A stretch of DNA of 64,000 nucleotides, taken from JBCCOW01 sp039025855 (GTDB lineage Bacteria; Planctomycetota; Phycisphaerae; Phycisphaerales; Phycisphaeraceae). The stretch spans positions 30,562 through 94,561 of the forward strand of contig JBCCNL010000009.1 of assembly GCA_039025855.1 (NCBI GenBank), given 5' to 3'. The translations under genes and the position numbers were made by a program. Positions 36,214 through 44,348 of the stretch are shown here, one piece after another (the first letter of the stretch is position 1; every line of letters begins with the position of its first letter). Below the pieces are notes generated by a model, which ran no database searches, was not told the DNA's origin, and worked only from the letters and a program-made list of their open reading frames with translations.

Positions 36214-37683
36214 ATGACCCGATTCACCCCCCCGCTCACCGCGGCCGCCCTCGTCCTGGCCGCCGCCCCACTCGCCCGCGCCCAGGCCACCCGCGACCTC
36301 GGCCGAGCCGACGGCTTCGCCATCGACCAGCCCCGCGTCGTCGTCCGCTTCGACACCCCCGACGACAGCCAGAACTTCCCCGAAGACCCCAACGGCGGCT
36401 TCACCTTCATCGCCGACACCGGCGCCTCCGGCGTCCTCCTCGCTGCCGGCGCCCACAGCGACCTGTTCAGCCTCGGCACGATCAACTACCCCATCGCCGG
36501 CACGTACCTCGAACAGGGCGTCGGCGGCTTCGAGCCCGTCGATGTCACCGATCCCCTCGACACCGTCGTCTCCGCGTTCAGCGGACTCGACGCCATCCTC
36601 GGCGGCTCCAGCGGCGGACTCCCCGGCGATATCACCACCTTCGAGCTCCCCAACATCGCCGGCCTCGACGCACCCAACCTCAACCTCGGCGGCTTCGACG
36701 GCATCATCGGCATGCCCGCACTCGCCAACCGCACCACCGTCGTCGACCTCCAAACCATCTCCGGCGGCAGCTTCGGCTTCGACCTCATCCGTGTCGGGTT
36801 CACCGACGACGCCTCCGGGCTCACCCTCCCGACCGGCACGCAGCACGAGTTCTCCTTCTCCAAGTTCCTTATCCAGCCCGAAGCCGGCCAGGTCGGTCCC
36901 GACGGACCCATCCCCTCCTCCGAAGACCTCCCGCTCCTCGGCGGCATCAGCGTCGGCAACGGCGACACCAACGGCGACGGACTCATCGACTCGGGCGACA
37001 CCGCCACCACCCCGACCGCCAAGCCCTTCCTCTTCGACACCGGCGCACAACTCACCCTGATCTCATCGCAGGTCGCCATCGACCTCGGTATCGACCCCAA
37101 CGACCCCACCCTCGAAACCCTCGAGGTCGCCGGCGTCGGCGGCACCACCGAAATCCCCGTCGCCCTCGTCGACCGCTTCGCCATCACCGCCGACTCCACC
37201 GACGGCAGCCCCGGCGACACCCTCCTGTTCCGACAGGTCCCCGTCGGCATCATCGACATCCCCGGACTCGACGTCGACGGCATCCTCGGCTTCAACTTCT
37301 TCACTACCGGCTACCTCGACGCACTCCTCGCCGGGCTCGCCGACCCCGACGACCCCGCCGCCGCCGTCGACGGCGCGTTCCTCCAGATGCTCCTCAACTT
37401 CGAAGACCCCGACAACTGGGGCATGACCCTCATCGAGAACGACGACTACATCCCCGGCGACTCCATCGACCTCCTCGGCGACCTCGACGCCCTCGCCCTC
37501 ACCCTCTTCCCCGGCACACCCCTCGAAACCGAGATCGGCCTCGGCACCGGGCTCGCCAACCAAGCCCTGCTATCCTGGCCCGGCGTGCTCGGCGCGTCCG
37601 CCATCCCCGAGCCCACCACCGCCCTCGCCCTGCTGGCCGCCGCCCCGATGTTCCTGCGTCGCCGACATGCTGCGACCCGCTAA
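36214..37683 (+). CDS. PEP-CTERM-anchored pepsin-like aspartic protease
   Basis: A signal peptide (residues 1-24, ALVLAAAPLARAQA) precedes a two-lobed aspartic protease. Lobe 1 has Asp68 in FIADTGASG and the FDGIIGMP motif; lobe 2 has Asp275 in FLFDTGAQLT and VDGILGFNFF. Two DTG motifs in one chain point to a pepsin-type enzyme, not a single-lobe retropepsin. Between them DTNGDGLIDSGD (251-262) looks like a dockerin/EF-type Ca2+ loop. The C-terminus has IPEPTT, a hydrophobic segment and LRRRHAATR, a PEP-CTERM exosortase signal, so the protein is exported and processed at the surface. The exosortase itself is outside the window. Confidence 0.85.
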   Translation: MTRFTPPLTAAALVLAAAPLARAQATRDLGRADGFAIDQPRVVVRFDTPDDSQNFPEDPNGGFTFIADTGASGVLLAAGAHSDLFSLGTINYPIAGTYLEQGVGGFEPVDVTDPLDTVVSAFSGLDAILGGSSGGLPGDITTFELPNIAGLDAPNLNLGGFDGIIGMPALANRTTVVDLQTISGGSFGFDLIRVGFTDDASGLTLPTGTQHEFSFSKFLIQPEAGQVGPDGPIPSSEDLPLLGGISVGNGDTNGDGLIDSGDTATTPTAKPFLFDTGAQLTLISSQVAIDLGIDPNDPTLETLEVAGVGGTTEIPVALVDRFAITADSTDGSPGDTLLFRQVPVGIIDIPGLDVDGILGFNFFTTGYLDALLAGLADPDDPAAAVDGAFLQMLLNFEDPDNWGMTLIENDDYIPGDSIDLLGDLDALALTLFPGTPLETEIGLGTGLANQALLSWPGVLGASAIPEPTTALALLAAAPMFLRRRHAATR

Positions 37684-37731
37684 ACTCTCGCGTCGCCCGC
37701 CTGCGTCCCGCCACGCCAACAGGACGCCCCG

Positions 37732-37938
37732 ATGCCAGAGCTCTACCGCCCCGATCAGGTCCACCACGCCGTCAGCCACGGCCGCGTCTTCCACCTTGTC
37801 GTCATGCCCGCCGGCGACGCCGGCTACGTCGGCTGGTGCCTCGAATTCCCCAGCCTCACCAAGCACGGCCCCGATAGCGACACCGTCCTCCAAGACCTCG
37901 CCGAGCACGTCGATACCGTCTACCGCGACTCCGTCTGA
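37732..37938 (+). CDS. HicB-like small protein
   Basis: The 68-aa sequence contains FHLVVMPAGDAGYVGWCLEF followed by PSLTKHGPDSDTVLQDLAEHV, the beta-beta-alpha pattern of HicB-type partial RNase H folds. Toxin-antitoxin HicB proteins usually carry an additional DNA-binding tail and sit beside hicA; neither is present. It is more likely a stand-alone HicB-like domain protein than a functional antitoxin. AGGACG precedes the ATG. Confidence 0.6.
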   Translation: MPELYRPDQVHHAVSHGRVFHLVVMPAGDAGYVGWCLEFPSLTKHGPDSDTVLQDLAEHVDTVYRDSV

Positions 37939-38063
37939 TCTTGAATCCACCCGGACAGGCCCTGCGAATAAAGTATAGAAACCAGAGGCCTGCACACTCT
38001 GAAGACATCCCGTAACCACGCGGGCCTTACGCCCGTCGCCCGCACCGCCAAGACCTCAAGACC

Positions 38064-38633
38064 TTGTCCGCAACCCGTAGCCCGATCCAGCAAGTCGCCG
38101 ATGGCGATCCCGACGGCGTCTCGCGCTGCCTCGAAGCGTACGGGGGGTTGGTCTGGACACTCGCCAGCCGTTGGCTCGGACCCTCCGCCGACGCGGAAGA
38201 CCTCGTCCAGGACGTTTTTGTTGAACTCTGGCGTGTCGCCGAACGCTACGACCCCACCAAGTCCTCGGAAGCCACCTTCGTGACCCTCATCACCCGACGA
38301 CGCCTGATCGACCGCACCCGCCGGCTTACCCGTCGGCCAACACCCGAAGCCCTCGCCGACTGGGACCAGCCCGCCGAGAGCCGGTCCCCTGATCAGGCCG
38401 CCGAGCTATCCGAAGAAGCACAGGCCGCCGCCAAAGCGTTGGAAGAACTCCCCGATGACCACCGCCGGGTGCTCCGCCTCGTCGTCATGGAGGGCCGGAC
38501 TCACCGCGAGGTCGCCGAAGCCCTCGACCTGCCCGTCGGCACCGTGAAGACCTGGGTCCGCCGCGGCCTGATCCGCGTCCGAGAATTCCTCCAAAACCCG
38601 CCATCCGCCACACCATCCCAGACCACCGCCTGA
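38064..38633 (+). CDS. ECF-type RNA polymerase sigma factor
   Basis: The 189-aa protein has sigma region 2 (YGGLVWTLASRWLGPSADAE then DLVQDVFVELWRVAERYD) and region 4 (LPDDHRRVLRLVVMEGRTHR then EVAEALDLPVGTVKTWVRRG). The only start that keeps region 2 is a TTG, which is weak and without a clear Shine-Dalgarno, so low translation is possible. It is followed after 55 bp by an RskA-type anti-sigma gene. The two are probably co-transcribed and autoregulated. Regulon unknown. Confidence 0.93.
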   Translation: MSATRSPIQQVADGDPDGVSRCLEAYGGLVWTLASRWLGPSADAEDLVQDVFVELWRVAERYDPTKSSEATFVTLITRRRLIDRTRRLTRRPTPEALADWDQPAESRSPDQAAELSEEAQAAAKALEELPDDHRRVLRLVVMEGRTHREVAEALDLPVGTVKTWVRRGLIRVREFLQNPPSATPSQTTA

Positions 38634-38688
38634 CCCCACCGATGTATCAAGAGGTCCCGCAATCCGTCCCCCCGTCCCCCCGCACAAC

Positions 38689-39519
38689 ATGACCCCCCCG
38701 CCTCCCTCCAATCCGACACCCCCGCCGCCGCCGATGTCCGACGGCGAAGCCGGCGGTACGCCTGAGCTGGAGATGGAACGCGAAGCCGCCGCGCTGATGG
38801 AAGCGTGGGCGCAGCAGACGCCCGAATCCGTCCCCGCCACGCTGCGCGACCGCATCCAACGCGAGGGCGCCGCGATGGTCGCCGCCAAGCACAGCACCGA
38901 CGCGTACCCCGTCACCGACGCTCGGCTGCCCGACACCGGCAACCCCCTGTGGTCCTTCGTCGGCGGCTTCGCCGTCGCCGCCACCCTCGCCATCGCCGCA
39001 TTCACCGGCCTGGGCTGGCTCAACACCAGCGACGAACCCGACACCGTCTCCGTCGGCCCGGCCAACACCGGCCCGGAGACGCCCACCACCGAGCCAGAGT
39101 TCACACCCCTCACCGCCGCCGACTTCCAGAAGCTGCTCGAGGACGCCAACACGCCCGACGCGATCAACACCGCCGCGTTCTTCCAGCCCAGCCCCGATGC
39201 CCCCGCCAACGCCTCCGGTGAGATCGTCTGGCTCGCCGACCAGCAACGCTCCGCCCTCCGCCTCCGCGGCCTCGAACCCAACGACCCCACCCGGACGCAG
39301 TACCAGCTCTGGGTCGTCGATCCATCACGCGACGCCAAGCACCCCGTCGACGGCGGTGTCTTCGATATCACCGAAGGCGACACGACTCTCATCACCCTCG
39401 ACGCCAAGCTCCGTATCGACCGCCCCACCGTCTTCGCCATCACCCGCGAACAGCCCGGCGGCGTCGTGGTCTCCGACGGCCCGATGCTTCTGGTCGCGCA
39501 GGTCACCCCCTCCGGTTGA
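38689..39519 (+). CDS. RskA-like anti-sigma factor
   Basis: This 276-aa single-pass membrane protein has a Pro-rich cytoplasmic head, a short helical region (EREAAALMEAWAQQTPESV), a membrane helix at ~88-108 (SFVGGFAVAATLAIAAFTGL) and an extracytoplasmic RskA domain. That domain has TQYQLWVVDPSRDAKHPVDG, GVFDI and PTVFAITREQPGGV. It should hold the adjacent ECF sigma factor inactive until proteolysis. The zinc-binding HxxxCxxC motif is absent, as in other RskA-type heads. Confidence 0.88.
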   Translation: MTPPPPSNPTPPPPPMSDGEAGGTPELEMEREAAALMEAWAQQTPESVPATLRDRIQREGAAMVAAKHSTDAYPVTDARLPDTGNPLWSFVGGFAVAATLAIAAFTGLGWLNTSDEPDTVSVGPANTGPETPTTEPEFTPLTAADFQKLLEDANTPDAINTAAFFQPSPDAPANASGEIVWLADQQRSALRLRGLEPNDPTRTQYQLWVVDPSRDAKHPVDGGVFDITEGDTTLITLDAKLRIDRPTVFAITREQPGGVVVSDGPMLLVAQVTPSG

Positions 39520-39546
39520 ACACACCTCGATTAACTTCGATCCATA

Positions 39547-39579
39547 AAAAGGCCGCGATTTAGAAAACCGCGGCCTTTG
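39547..39579. terminator. Bidirectional terminator
   Basis: A perfect 10-bp stem AAAGGCCGCG/CGCGGCCTTT has an 11-nt loop. The minus strand continues into TTTTTATGG and the plus strand into a T-rich run. It separates the convergent anti-sigma and DUF4914 genes. Confidence 0.85.
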
Positions 39580-39607
39580 CGAAAATGCGTTTTTATTTGC
39601 GTTCAAG

Positions 39608-41545
39608 CTATAACGTGAACGCGTCGTACGTCGCCAGATCTGCGCCATCGAGACAGGCCTGGATGATCTGCTTGCCCAGCGGGTCGAGCTCGTCGTGATC
39701 GAACTTCGCCAGCTGCTCGTCGAAGAACCCCTTGAGGATCTTCGCGCCCTCGTCATACGCGGCTTCGCCGACCTCGGGCTGCGTCTCGACCTGCAGGAAC
39801 CAGTGGCCGATGGTCTGGCCTTCGACATGGATGGTCTGGCGGGTCCGGCCCAGCAGCGGGCAGCGGGCACCGACCAAGTGGTCCGGGTTGAACGGCGTCG
39901 AGCCGCGGCGGGCGAGGTACTCACGGGTGACCCATTGCGGCGCGAATCCCACCTCCCAGCAGCCGATGTGCTGGTTCGGGCAGAGGATGAACATGGTGTC
40001 CGTGGTGGACATGACCTGTTCGAGCAGGATGTTGGCCTGGTCGACACGTCGGCCGGTCGCGAACGGCCAGTAGGAGCCGACGCCCTCGGACTGCATCCCG
40101 CCCTGATCGACGATGGACGGGTTGCCGTGGCCACGCGGGGCGACGAGCCGCCACAGCCAGGCGAGGCTGGGGGGCAGCAGGTGAAACAGCCCCATGATGC
40201 CGTAGGTCGGCAGGTCCTTAGTGCAGGGCGGGCAGCGGACGCCGAAGCTGCGGATGTCGATCGTGACCGGCTCGTTGACGATGTCGTCGAACTCGGAGCG
40301 GGGGACCACGACGCGGGGGTTCGGGCACGGCGTCTCGGGGTCGTCCATCGTGGGCTGCCAGATCAGCGCGGTGGCCCCGGGCTTGGCGTCGATGTTCAGG
40401 AACAGCAGCGGGCCCTTGGGCTCGGCGGTCAGCCGTTCGAGGTGCGGGTCCTTACCGTAGTGCGTGATGTGGTTCACACGGAGGAACCAAGCCTGCTCGG
40501 CGTCGGTCAGCGTGACCTTCTTCTCGGTGCCGCGCTTGTTCTTCGATTCGAGCCCGGGGTAACACAGGGCCATGTCGTCGGTGACGGGGTTGAGCTGGCA
40601 GCCGCGGGGGATGGCGAGGTGTCGGGTCTCGCCCGTGACGGTGTTGGTGCCCAGGCGGAGCCGGCCGTCGGCCTCGCGGTGGATGTGCTCGAGCATCTCG
40701 GACTTGCCGCCGCCGGACGCGCCCTCGTGCATGATGGTGACGGTGTTGTCGTAGGGCGTGACGACCTGGACGGTTGCGCAGTGGGCGGTGGTCCACTTGG
40801 TACCACCCTTGGAGACGCTGCCGGACTCGCCCTTGGTCAAGAGCATGCCATAGACGCCCTTCTTGGCGGACGGCCCGGGGTAGAGGTTGTAGGAGAACAG
40901 CTCGTGGAGCCCGACGTCTTTGCGTCGGTTGTGGACCACGACCTGTTTGCCCTCGAAGTGCGTGTGACGGAAAGGAGGCGCGATGTAAACGATCGCGGCG
41001 TGGTGGTACGACTCGTCGATCTTGTCCAGCGGGACGATGCCCTGCAACAAAGCGAGGCCGAGCGCGAAGAACCCGGCGTTGGCGGGGCAGATCGCGAGGC
41101 CGGGCAGGCCGCCGCTGACGTCGTTGTCGCCCTGCATCCCCGCATGGAAGAAGAACGCCGCGAGGTCTTGCGTCTTCAGCCAGTCAAGGGTTTCGGTGCG
41201 GAGCTTGTCGAACTCGTAACCGAACCGGGCCTTGAACGTTGGTTTGTCGGTCGCGTTCGAGTCGGCGATGCACATGCAGTTCGGGTCACGCCGACGCATG
41301 TAAGGTTCGAGGTAGTTCGCCGCGATCCCGTTCTTCACCCGACAGACCTTGAGCTCGGGGACCATCTCGCCGTTCACCTCGTAGGCGACCGTGTGATACC
41401 CGTCGGGGCCTACCGAGTCTTCGGGGACCGCCAACGCGACGAGCTCTTCGACGCTGCCCGCGAAGGTGACCGACTTGGCCTCTTTGAGCACCGTCATCGC
41501 CGAGGTGGACAGGGTGACTTCTTCGGGCAGCGCGGTAATCATCAC
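39608..41545 (-). CDS. DUF4914 family PEPCK-like protein
   Basis: The 645-aa protein matches the DUF4914 family along its length: RVKNGIAANYLEPYMRRRDP, FRHTHFEGKQVVVHNR, SYNLYPGPSAKKGVYGMLLT, the P-loop HEGASGGGKSEM, NPVTDDMALCYPG, GATALIWQP and EGVGSYWPFATGRRVDQAN. It resembles phosphoenolpyruvate carboxykinases (P-loop plus kinase-like segments) but lacks the canonical GTP-PEPCK ACGKTN loop and the ATP-PEPCK signature, so I do not call it PckA or PckG. It may be a nucleotide- or phosphate-dependent carboxykinase-like enzyme; the reaction is unproven. It stands alone, with a terminator downstream and a divergent PhzF gene. Confidence 0.85.
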   Translation of the reverse strand: MMITALPEEVTLSTSAMTVLKEAKSVTFAGSVEELVALAVPEDSVGPDGYHTVAYEVNGEMVPELKVCRVKNGIAANYLEPYMRRRDPNCMCIADSNATDKPTFKARFGYEFDKLRTETLDWLKTQDLAAFFFHAGMQGDNDVSGGLPGLAICPANAGFFALGLALLQGIVPLDKIDESYHHAAIVYIAPPFRHTHFEGKQVVVHNRRKDVGLHELFSYNLYPGPSAKKGVYGMLLTKGESGSVSKGGTKWTTAHCATVQVVTPYDNTVTIMHEGASGGGKSEMLEHIHREADGRLRLGTNTVTGETRHLAIPRGCQLNPVTDDMALCYPGLESKNKRGTEKKVTLTDAEQAWFLRVNHITHYGKDPHLERLTAEPKGPLLFLNIDAKPGATALIWQPTMDDPETPCPNPRVVVPRSEFDDIVNEPVTIDIRSFGVRCPPCTKDLPTYGIMGLFHLLPPSLAWLWRLVAPRGHGNPSIVDQGGMQSEGVGSYWPFATGRRVDQANILLEQVMSTTDTMFILCPNQHIGCWEVGFAPQWVTREYLARRGSTPFNPDHLVGARCPLLGRTRQTIHVEGQTIGHWFLQVETQPEVGEAAYDEGAKILKGFFDEQLAKFDHDELDPLGKQIIQACLDGADLATYDAFTL

Positions 41546-41665
41546 GGACTCCTCATCGAGAATGGGTTTTTCAACGGTCGAAAAACATCAGAGCATCTTC
41601 CGGCCAAACACCCCGATGGTAATTCGTTTCGCGTATTTTGTGGGGCTCCCAAACCGGAAATTCGC

Positions 41666-42517
41666 ATGGGGTTTGCCCTCTATCTCGTCGATGCCTTTGC
41701 GTCCAAAACGTTCACCGGTAACCCGGCCGCCGTGGTTCTCTTGCGCGGCCTGCGGTCTTGGCCTGACCCCGCGTGGATGCAGGGCGTCGCGCTCGAAATG
41801 AACCAGTCCGAAACCGCCTTCGTCCTCGACGCCGACGACCAAGGCTTGCACGGCCTGCGCTGGTTCACGCCCGCCGCTGAAGTCGAGCTCTGCGGGCATG
41901 CCACCCTCGCGTCGGCCCACGCGCTCTGGACACACGCCGACGCCGACCCCACCCAACCGATCAACTTCCGCGCCCTGCATCACGGCCAACTGAGCTGCCA
42001 GCGCACACCACGCGGCGAGATCGCCATGGACTTCCCCGCGCAGCACGCCCAGCCGCTTGCCCCGCCCGCGGGCCCGCCGCCCGGTCTGCTCGACACGCTC
42101 GGGCTGCCTCCCGGCACCACGCCCGTCGCCACCGCGTTCGGGCCCTACGACTGGATCATCGAACTGCCCCACGAGCAGGCCGTCCGTAAAGCCGCGCCCG
42201 ACTTCGGGGCACTGGCCCGCTTCGACTGCCGGGGCGTCGCGCTCACCGCGGCGGTCACGTCCAACGGCGACAACCCGCACATCATCAGCCGCTTCTTCGC
42301 GCCCCGCCTCCGCATCAGCGAAGACCCCGTCACCGGGTCGCTCCACTGCGTCCTCGCCCCTTACTGGTCCGCCCGGCTCGGCCACACGCTCTGCTGCGAA
42401 CAGGCTTCCGCCCGAGGCGGCCGGCTGGTCACCCGGTACCACCCCGAAACGCAACGCGTCACCCTCGTCGGCCGGGCCCTCACCACCGTTCAGGGCACGC
42501 TCACCGCCGAGCCCTGA
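41666..42517 (+). CDS. PhzF family isomerase/epimerase
   Basis: The ATG with CGGAAA upstream gives 283 aa; the same frame is open for almost 2 kb further back, antisense to DUF4914, which is a composition artefact. PhzF motifs are LVDAFASKTFTGNPAAVVLL, MNQSETAFVL with the catalytic Glu, LRWFTPAAEVELCGHATLAS and SEDPVTGSLHCVLAPYW. The family catalyses isomerisations such as in phenazine synthesis, but most members are stand-alone with unknown substrate, as here. Confidence 0.93.
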   Translation: MGFALYLVDAFASKTFTGNPAAVVLLRGLRSWPDPAWMQGVALEMNQSETAFVLDADDQGLHGLRWFTPAAEVELCGHATLASAHALWTHADADPTQPINFRALHHGQLSCQRTPRGEIAMDFPAQHAQPLAPPAGPPPGLLDTLGLPPGTTPVATAFGPYDWIIELPHEQAVRKAAPDFGALARFDCRGVALTAAVTSNGDNPHIISRFFAPRLRISEDPVTGSLHCVLAPYWSARLGHTLCCEQASARGGRLVTRYHPETQRVTLVGRALTTVQGTLTAEP

Positions 42518-42671
42518 GACGCCGCTTTCAAAACCACTGCGCATTTTTTTGAGCTGCCGCGAATAAGCCCACGCCGGTCGCGGTTGTGCCCGTACATCGC
42601 GGCGAGCGTGTGCCCGCCGATCCAGTTCAATCCCGCTACGCGCAGTCTTCACCCGCAAGAGGAGTCCACCC

Positions 42672-43229
42672 ATGCCCCGTTTCCAGCCCACCACGATCGA
42701 CACCGCCCCCGACGCATCCAAGCCGCTGCTCGAGGCTGTGCAGTCCAAGCTCGGCCGCGTCCCCAACATCTACGGCACGATGGCCCACGCGCCCGCCGTC
42801 CTCAAGTTCGCCCTCGAGGGCAGCGGCATACTCGGCGAGAGCTCGCTGTCGCCGGCCCTGCGTGAACAGATCGCGCTCGCCGTCGCCGGGGCCAATCAGT
42901 GCGAGTACTGCGCCGCCGCCCACACCGCGATCGGCAAGATGAATGGCCTCGACGACACGCAGACCACCGCCGCCCTCCACGCCGAGGCCGACGACCCCAA
43001 AGCCCGGGCCGCCGTCACCCTCGCACGTCAGCTCGTTGACCGTGAAGGCTTCGTCACCGACGAACAGATCGTCGCGTTCAAGGCCGCCGGCTTCGGCGAT
43101 CAACAGGTGCAGGAGGTCGTCGCCGTCGTCGCCTTCAACATCTTCACCAATTACTTCAATCACGTCGCGCAGACCGACATCGACTTCCCCAAGGTCGAGT
43201 TGCCCGAAGCCGTTGGCGTCGCCGACTGA
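42672..43229 (+). CDS. AhpD/carboxymuconolactone decarboxylase-like protein
   Basis: The 185-aa all-helical protein contains the AhpD-type redox motif in VAGANQCEYCAAAHTAIGK (CxxC followed by His). Such proteins reduce peroxides or act as alkylhydroperoxidase partners. GAGGAG lies 9 bp before the ATG. The C-terminal segment EVVAVVAFNIFTNYFNHVAQ, and the following terminator, are nearly repeated in a gene fragment at 47.8 kb, so there was once a second copy. It appears monocistronic. Confidence 0.92.
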   Translation: MPRFQPTTIDTAPDASKPLLEAVQSKLGRVPNIYGTMAHAPAVLKFALEGSGILGESSLSPALREQIALAVAGANQCEYCAAAHTAIGKMNGLDDTQTTAALHAEADDPKARAAVTLARQLVDREGFVTDEQIVAFKAAGFGDQQVQEVVAVVAFNIFTNYFNHVAQTDIDFPKVELPEAVGVAD

Positions 43230-43265
43230 TCACAAAGACGCAGTTGTTTACCCTGACCCCCTTGG

Positions 43266-43301
43266 CCCCGGTCGTGCATTGCTTGCACGGTCGGGGTTTT
43301 T
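43266..43301 (+). terminator. Terminator of the AhpD-like gene
   Basis: CCCCG-GT-CGTGCA pairs with TGCACG-GT-CGGGG (one internal mismatch), followed by TTTTTG. The lead-in TGACCCCCTTGG is shared with the terminator after the 47.8-kb remnant. Confidence 0.8.
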
Positions 43302-43309
43302 GCATGCCA

Positions 43310-44323
43310 TCAAGCGACGGGTCTTCGGCGACGCATCAAGGGTGTGGCAGCGAGGACAAAAAGGACGAGCGAGGTGGGCTCGGGGATGGGCGTCGCGGCC
43401 CAGGTGAAGAGGTTGATGGCGTACTGCTGGTTGTCGAAGCGGGTGATGTTGGTGCCGGCACCGCCAACGTTGAAGAAGGTGTTGCGGTCGAAGGTCCAGA
43501 CGAATCGGCCGGCATCGATGGTGCCAGCGGCGAGGGCGGCATCCTGGGGGCCGGCGGCTTGGGAGGTGCCCTGTTGGTTGCCGGTGTCGGGGCCGTTGTT
43601 TCGGCGGAAGTTGCCCTCGTGGTTGGCGAGGATGTCGATGCTCACGCCGAGGGGCAGGTCGCCGGGCAGGGCCACGCTGACGGGGGTGACACCCTCGCCG
43701 TCGAAGGCGTTGACGCCGTTGAGGATGGGGTGGTCGGGGATCAGGAAGTCGCCGTCAGCCCGGCTGACCTGATAAGTCCCCTGGTCCTGATTGGCGGTGA
43801 GCCCGAGGCGTTTGAGGAAGGGCTGGTCGGAGTCGGAGGCGTCGGCCCAGTTGCCGCCGAAGTTGGCGTCGGAGATGAATACGGCACCACCGCCGTTGCG
43901 GAGGTAGGACTCGACGGCGTCGGCGTCGGCCTCGTTGTACAGGGCGTTGTTGGAGCCGAAGACGATGACGTCGTACTGGGCGAGGTTGAGGTTGGGCAGG
44001 TCGAGGCGGGAGCCGGTGGTGCCGCCGGAGGACGGTGGGTTGGACTCGAGCGGCTCGATGAGCTGGGTGACGGTGAAGCCGTTCTGCTCAAGGGTGTTGC
44101 CGAGGGTGCCCCAGGCGCGGTTAGGGCTGCTCGTGTCGTCGTCGAACACATCGGCGAGCTGATCGGTGCGGTTCTGATCGTTGCTGCCGGCTTCGAGGAA
44201 TCCGCCGGAGCGTTCGGCGCCGCGGATGAAGAGGATGCTCTTGTCGTCCTGGGCGAGCGTGGTGGTGGCGGGGGCAGCACAGGCGAGGGCGAGGGCGGGG
44301 ATGAGGCGGGGAGCGTGTTTCAT
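43310..44323 (-). CDS. PEP-CTERM protein with glutamine-amidotransferase-like fold
   Basis: A signal peptide (RLIPALALACAAPATTTLAQ) precedes a ThuA/GATase-like alpha/beta domain: ILFIRGAERSGGF, YDVIVFGSNNALYNEADADA, GGGAVFISDANFGGNW and DHPILNGVNAFDGEGVTPV. The C-terminus IPEPTSLVLFVLAATPLMRRRRPVA is a classic PEP-CTERM signal (PEP, hydrophobic stretch, Arg cluster). At 337 aa it probably lies at the cell surface after exosortase processing. No catalytic Cys-His-Glu triad is evident. It is downstream of the DUF5060 protein on the same strand. Confidence 0.82.
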   Translation of the reverse strand: MKHAPRLIPALALACAAPATTTLAQDDKSILFIRGAERSGGFLEAGSNDQNRTDQLADVFDDDTSSPNRAWGTLGNTLEQNGFTVTQLIEPLESNPPSSGGTTGSRLDLPNLNLAQYDVIVFGSNNALYNEADADAVESYLRNGGGAVFISDANFGGNWADASDSDQPFLKRLGLTANQDQGTYQVSRADGDFLIPDHPILNGVNAFDGEGVTPVSVALPGDLPLGVSIDILANHEGNFRRNNGPDTGNQQGTSQAAGPQDAALAAGTIDAGRFVWTFDRNTFFNVGGAGTNITRFDNQQYAINLFTWAATPIPEPTSLVLFVLAATPLMRRRRPVA

Positions 44324-44348
44324 GGCAGAGGTGGGAAGGGCAGAGGGA

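Noticed and set aside
37732..37938. Complete HicAB toxin-antitoxin pair
   Set aside because: Only a HicB-like protein is present; no HicA-type gene lies next to it.
39608..41545. Calling this gene a standard GTP-dependent PEP carboxykinase
   Set aside because: The canonical ACGKTN loop is absent and the length-wide match is to DUF4914.
39695..41665. Upstream extension of the PhzF frame for nearly 2 kb
   Set aside because: It runs antisense through the DUF4914 gene; PhzF homology begins exactly at the 41666 ATG.
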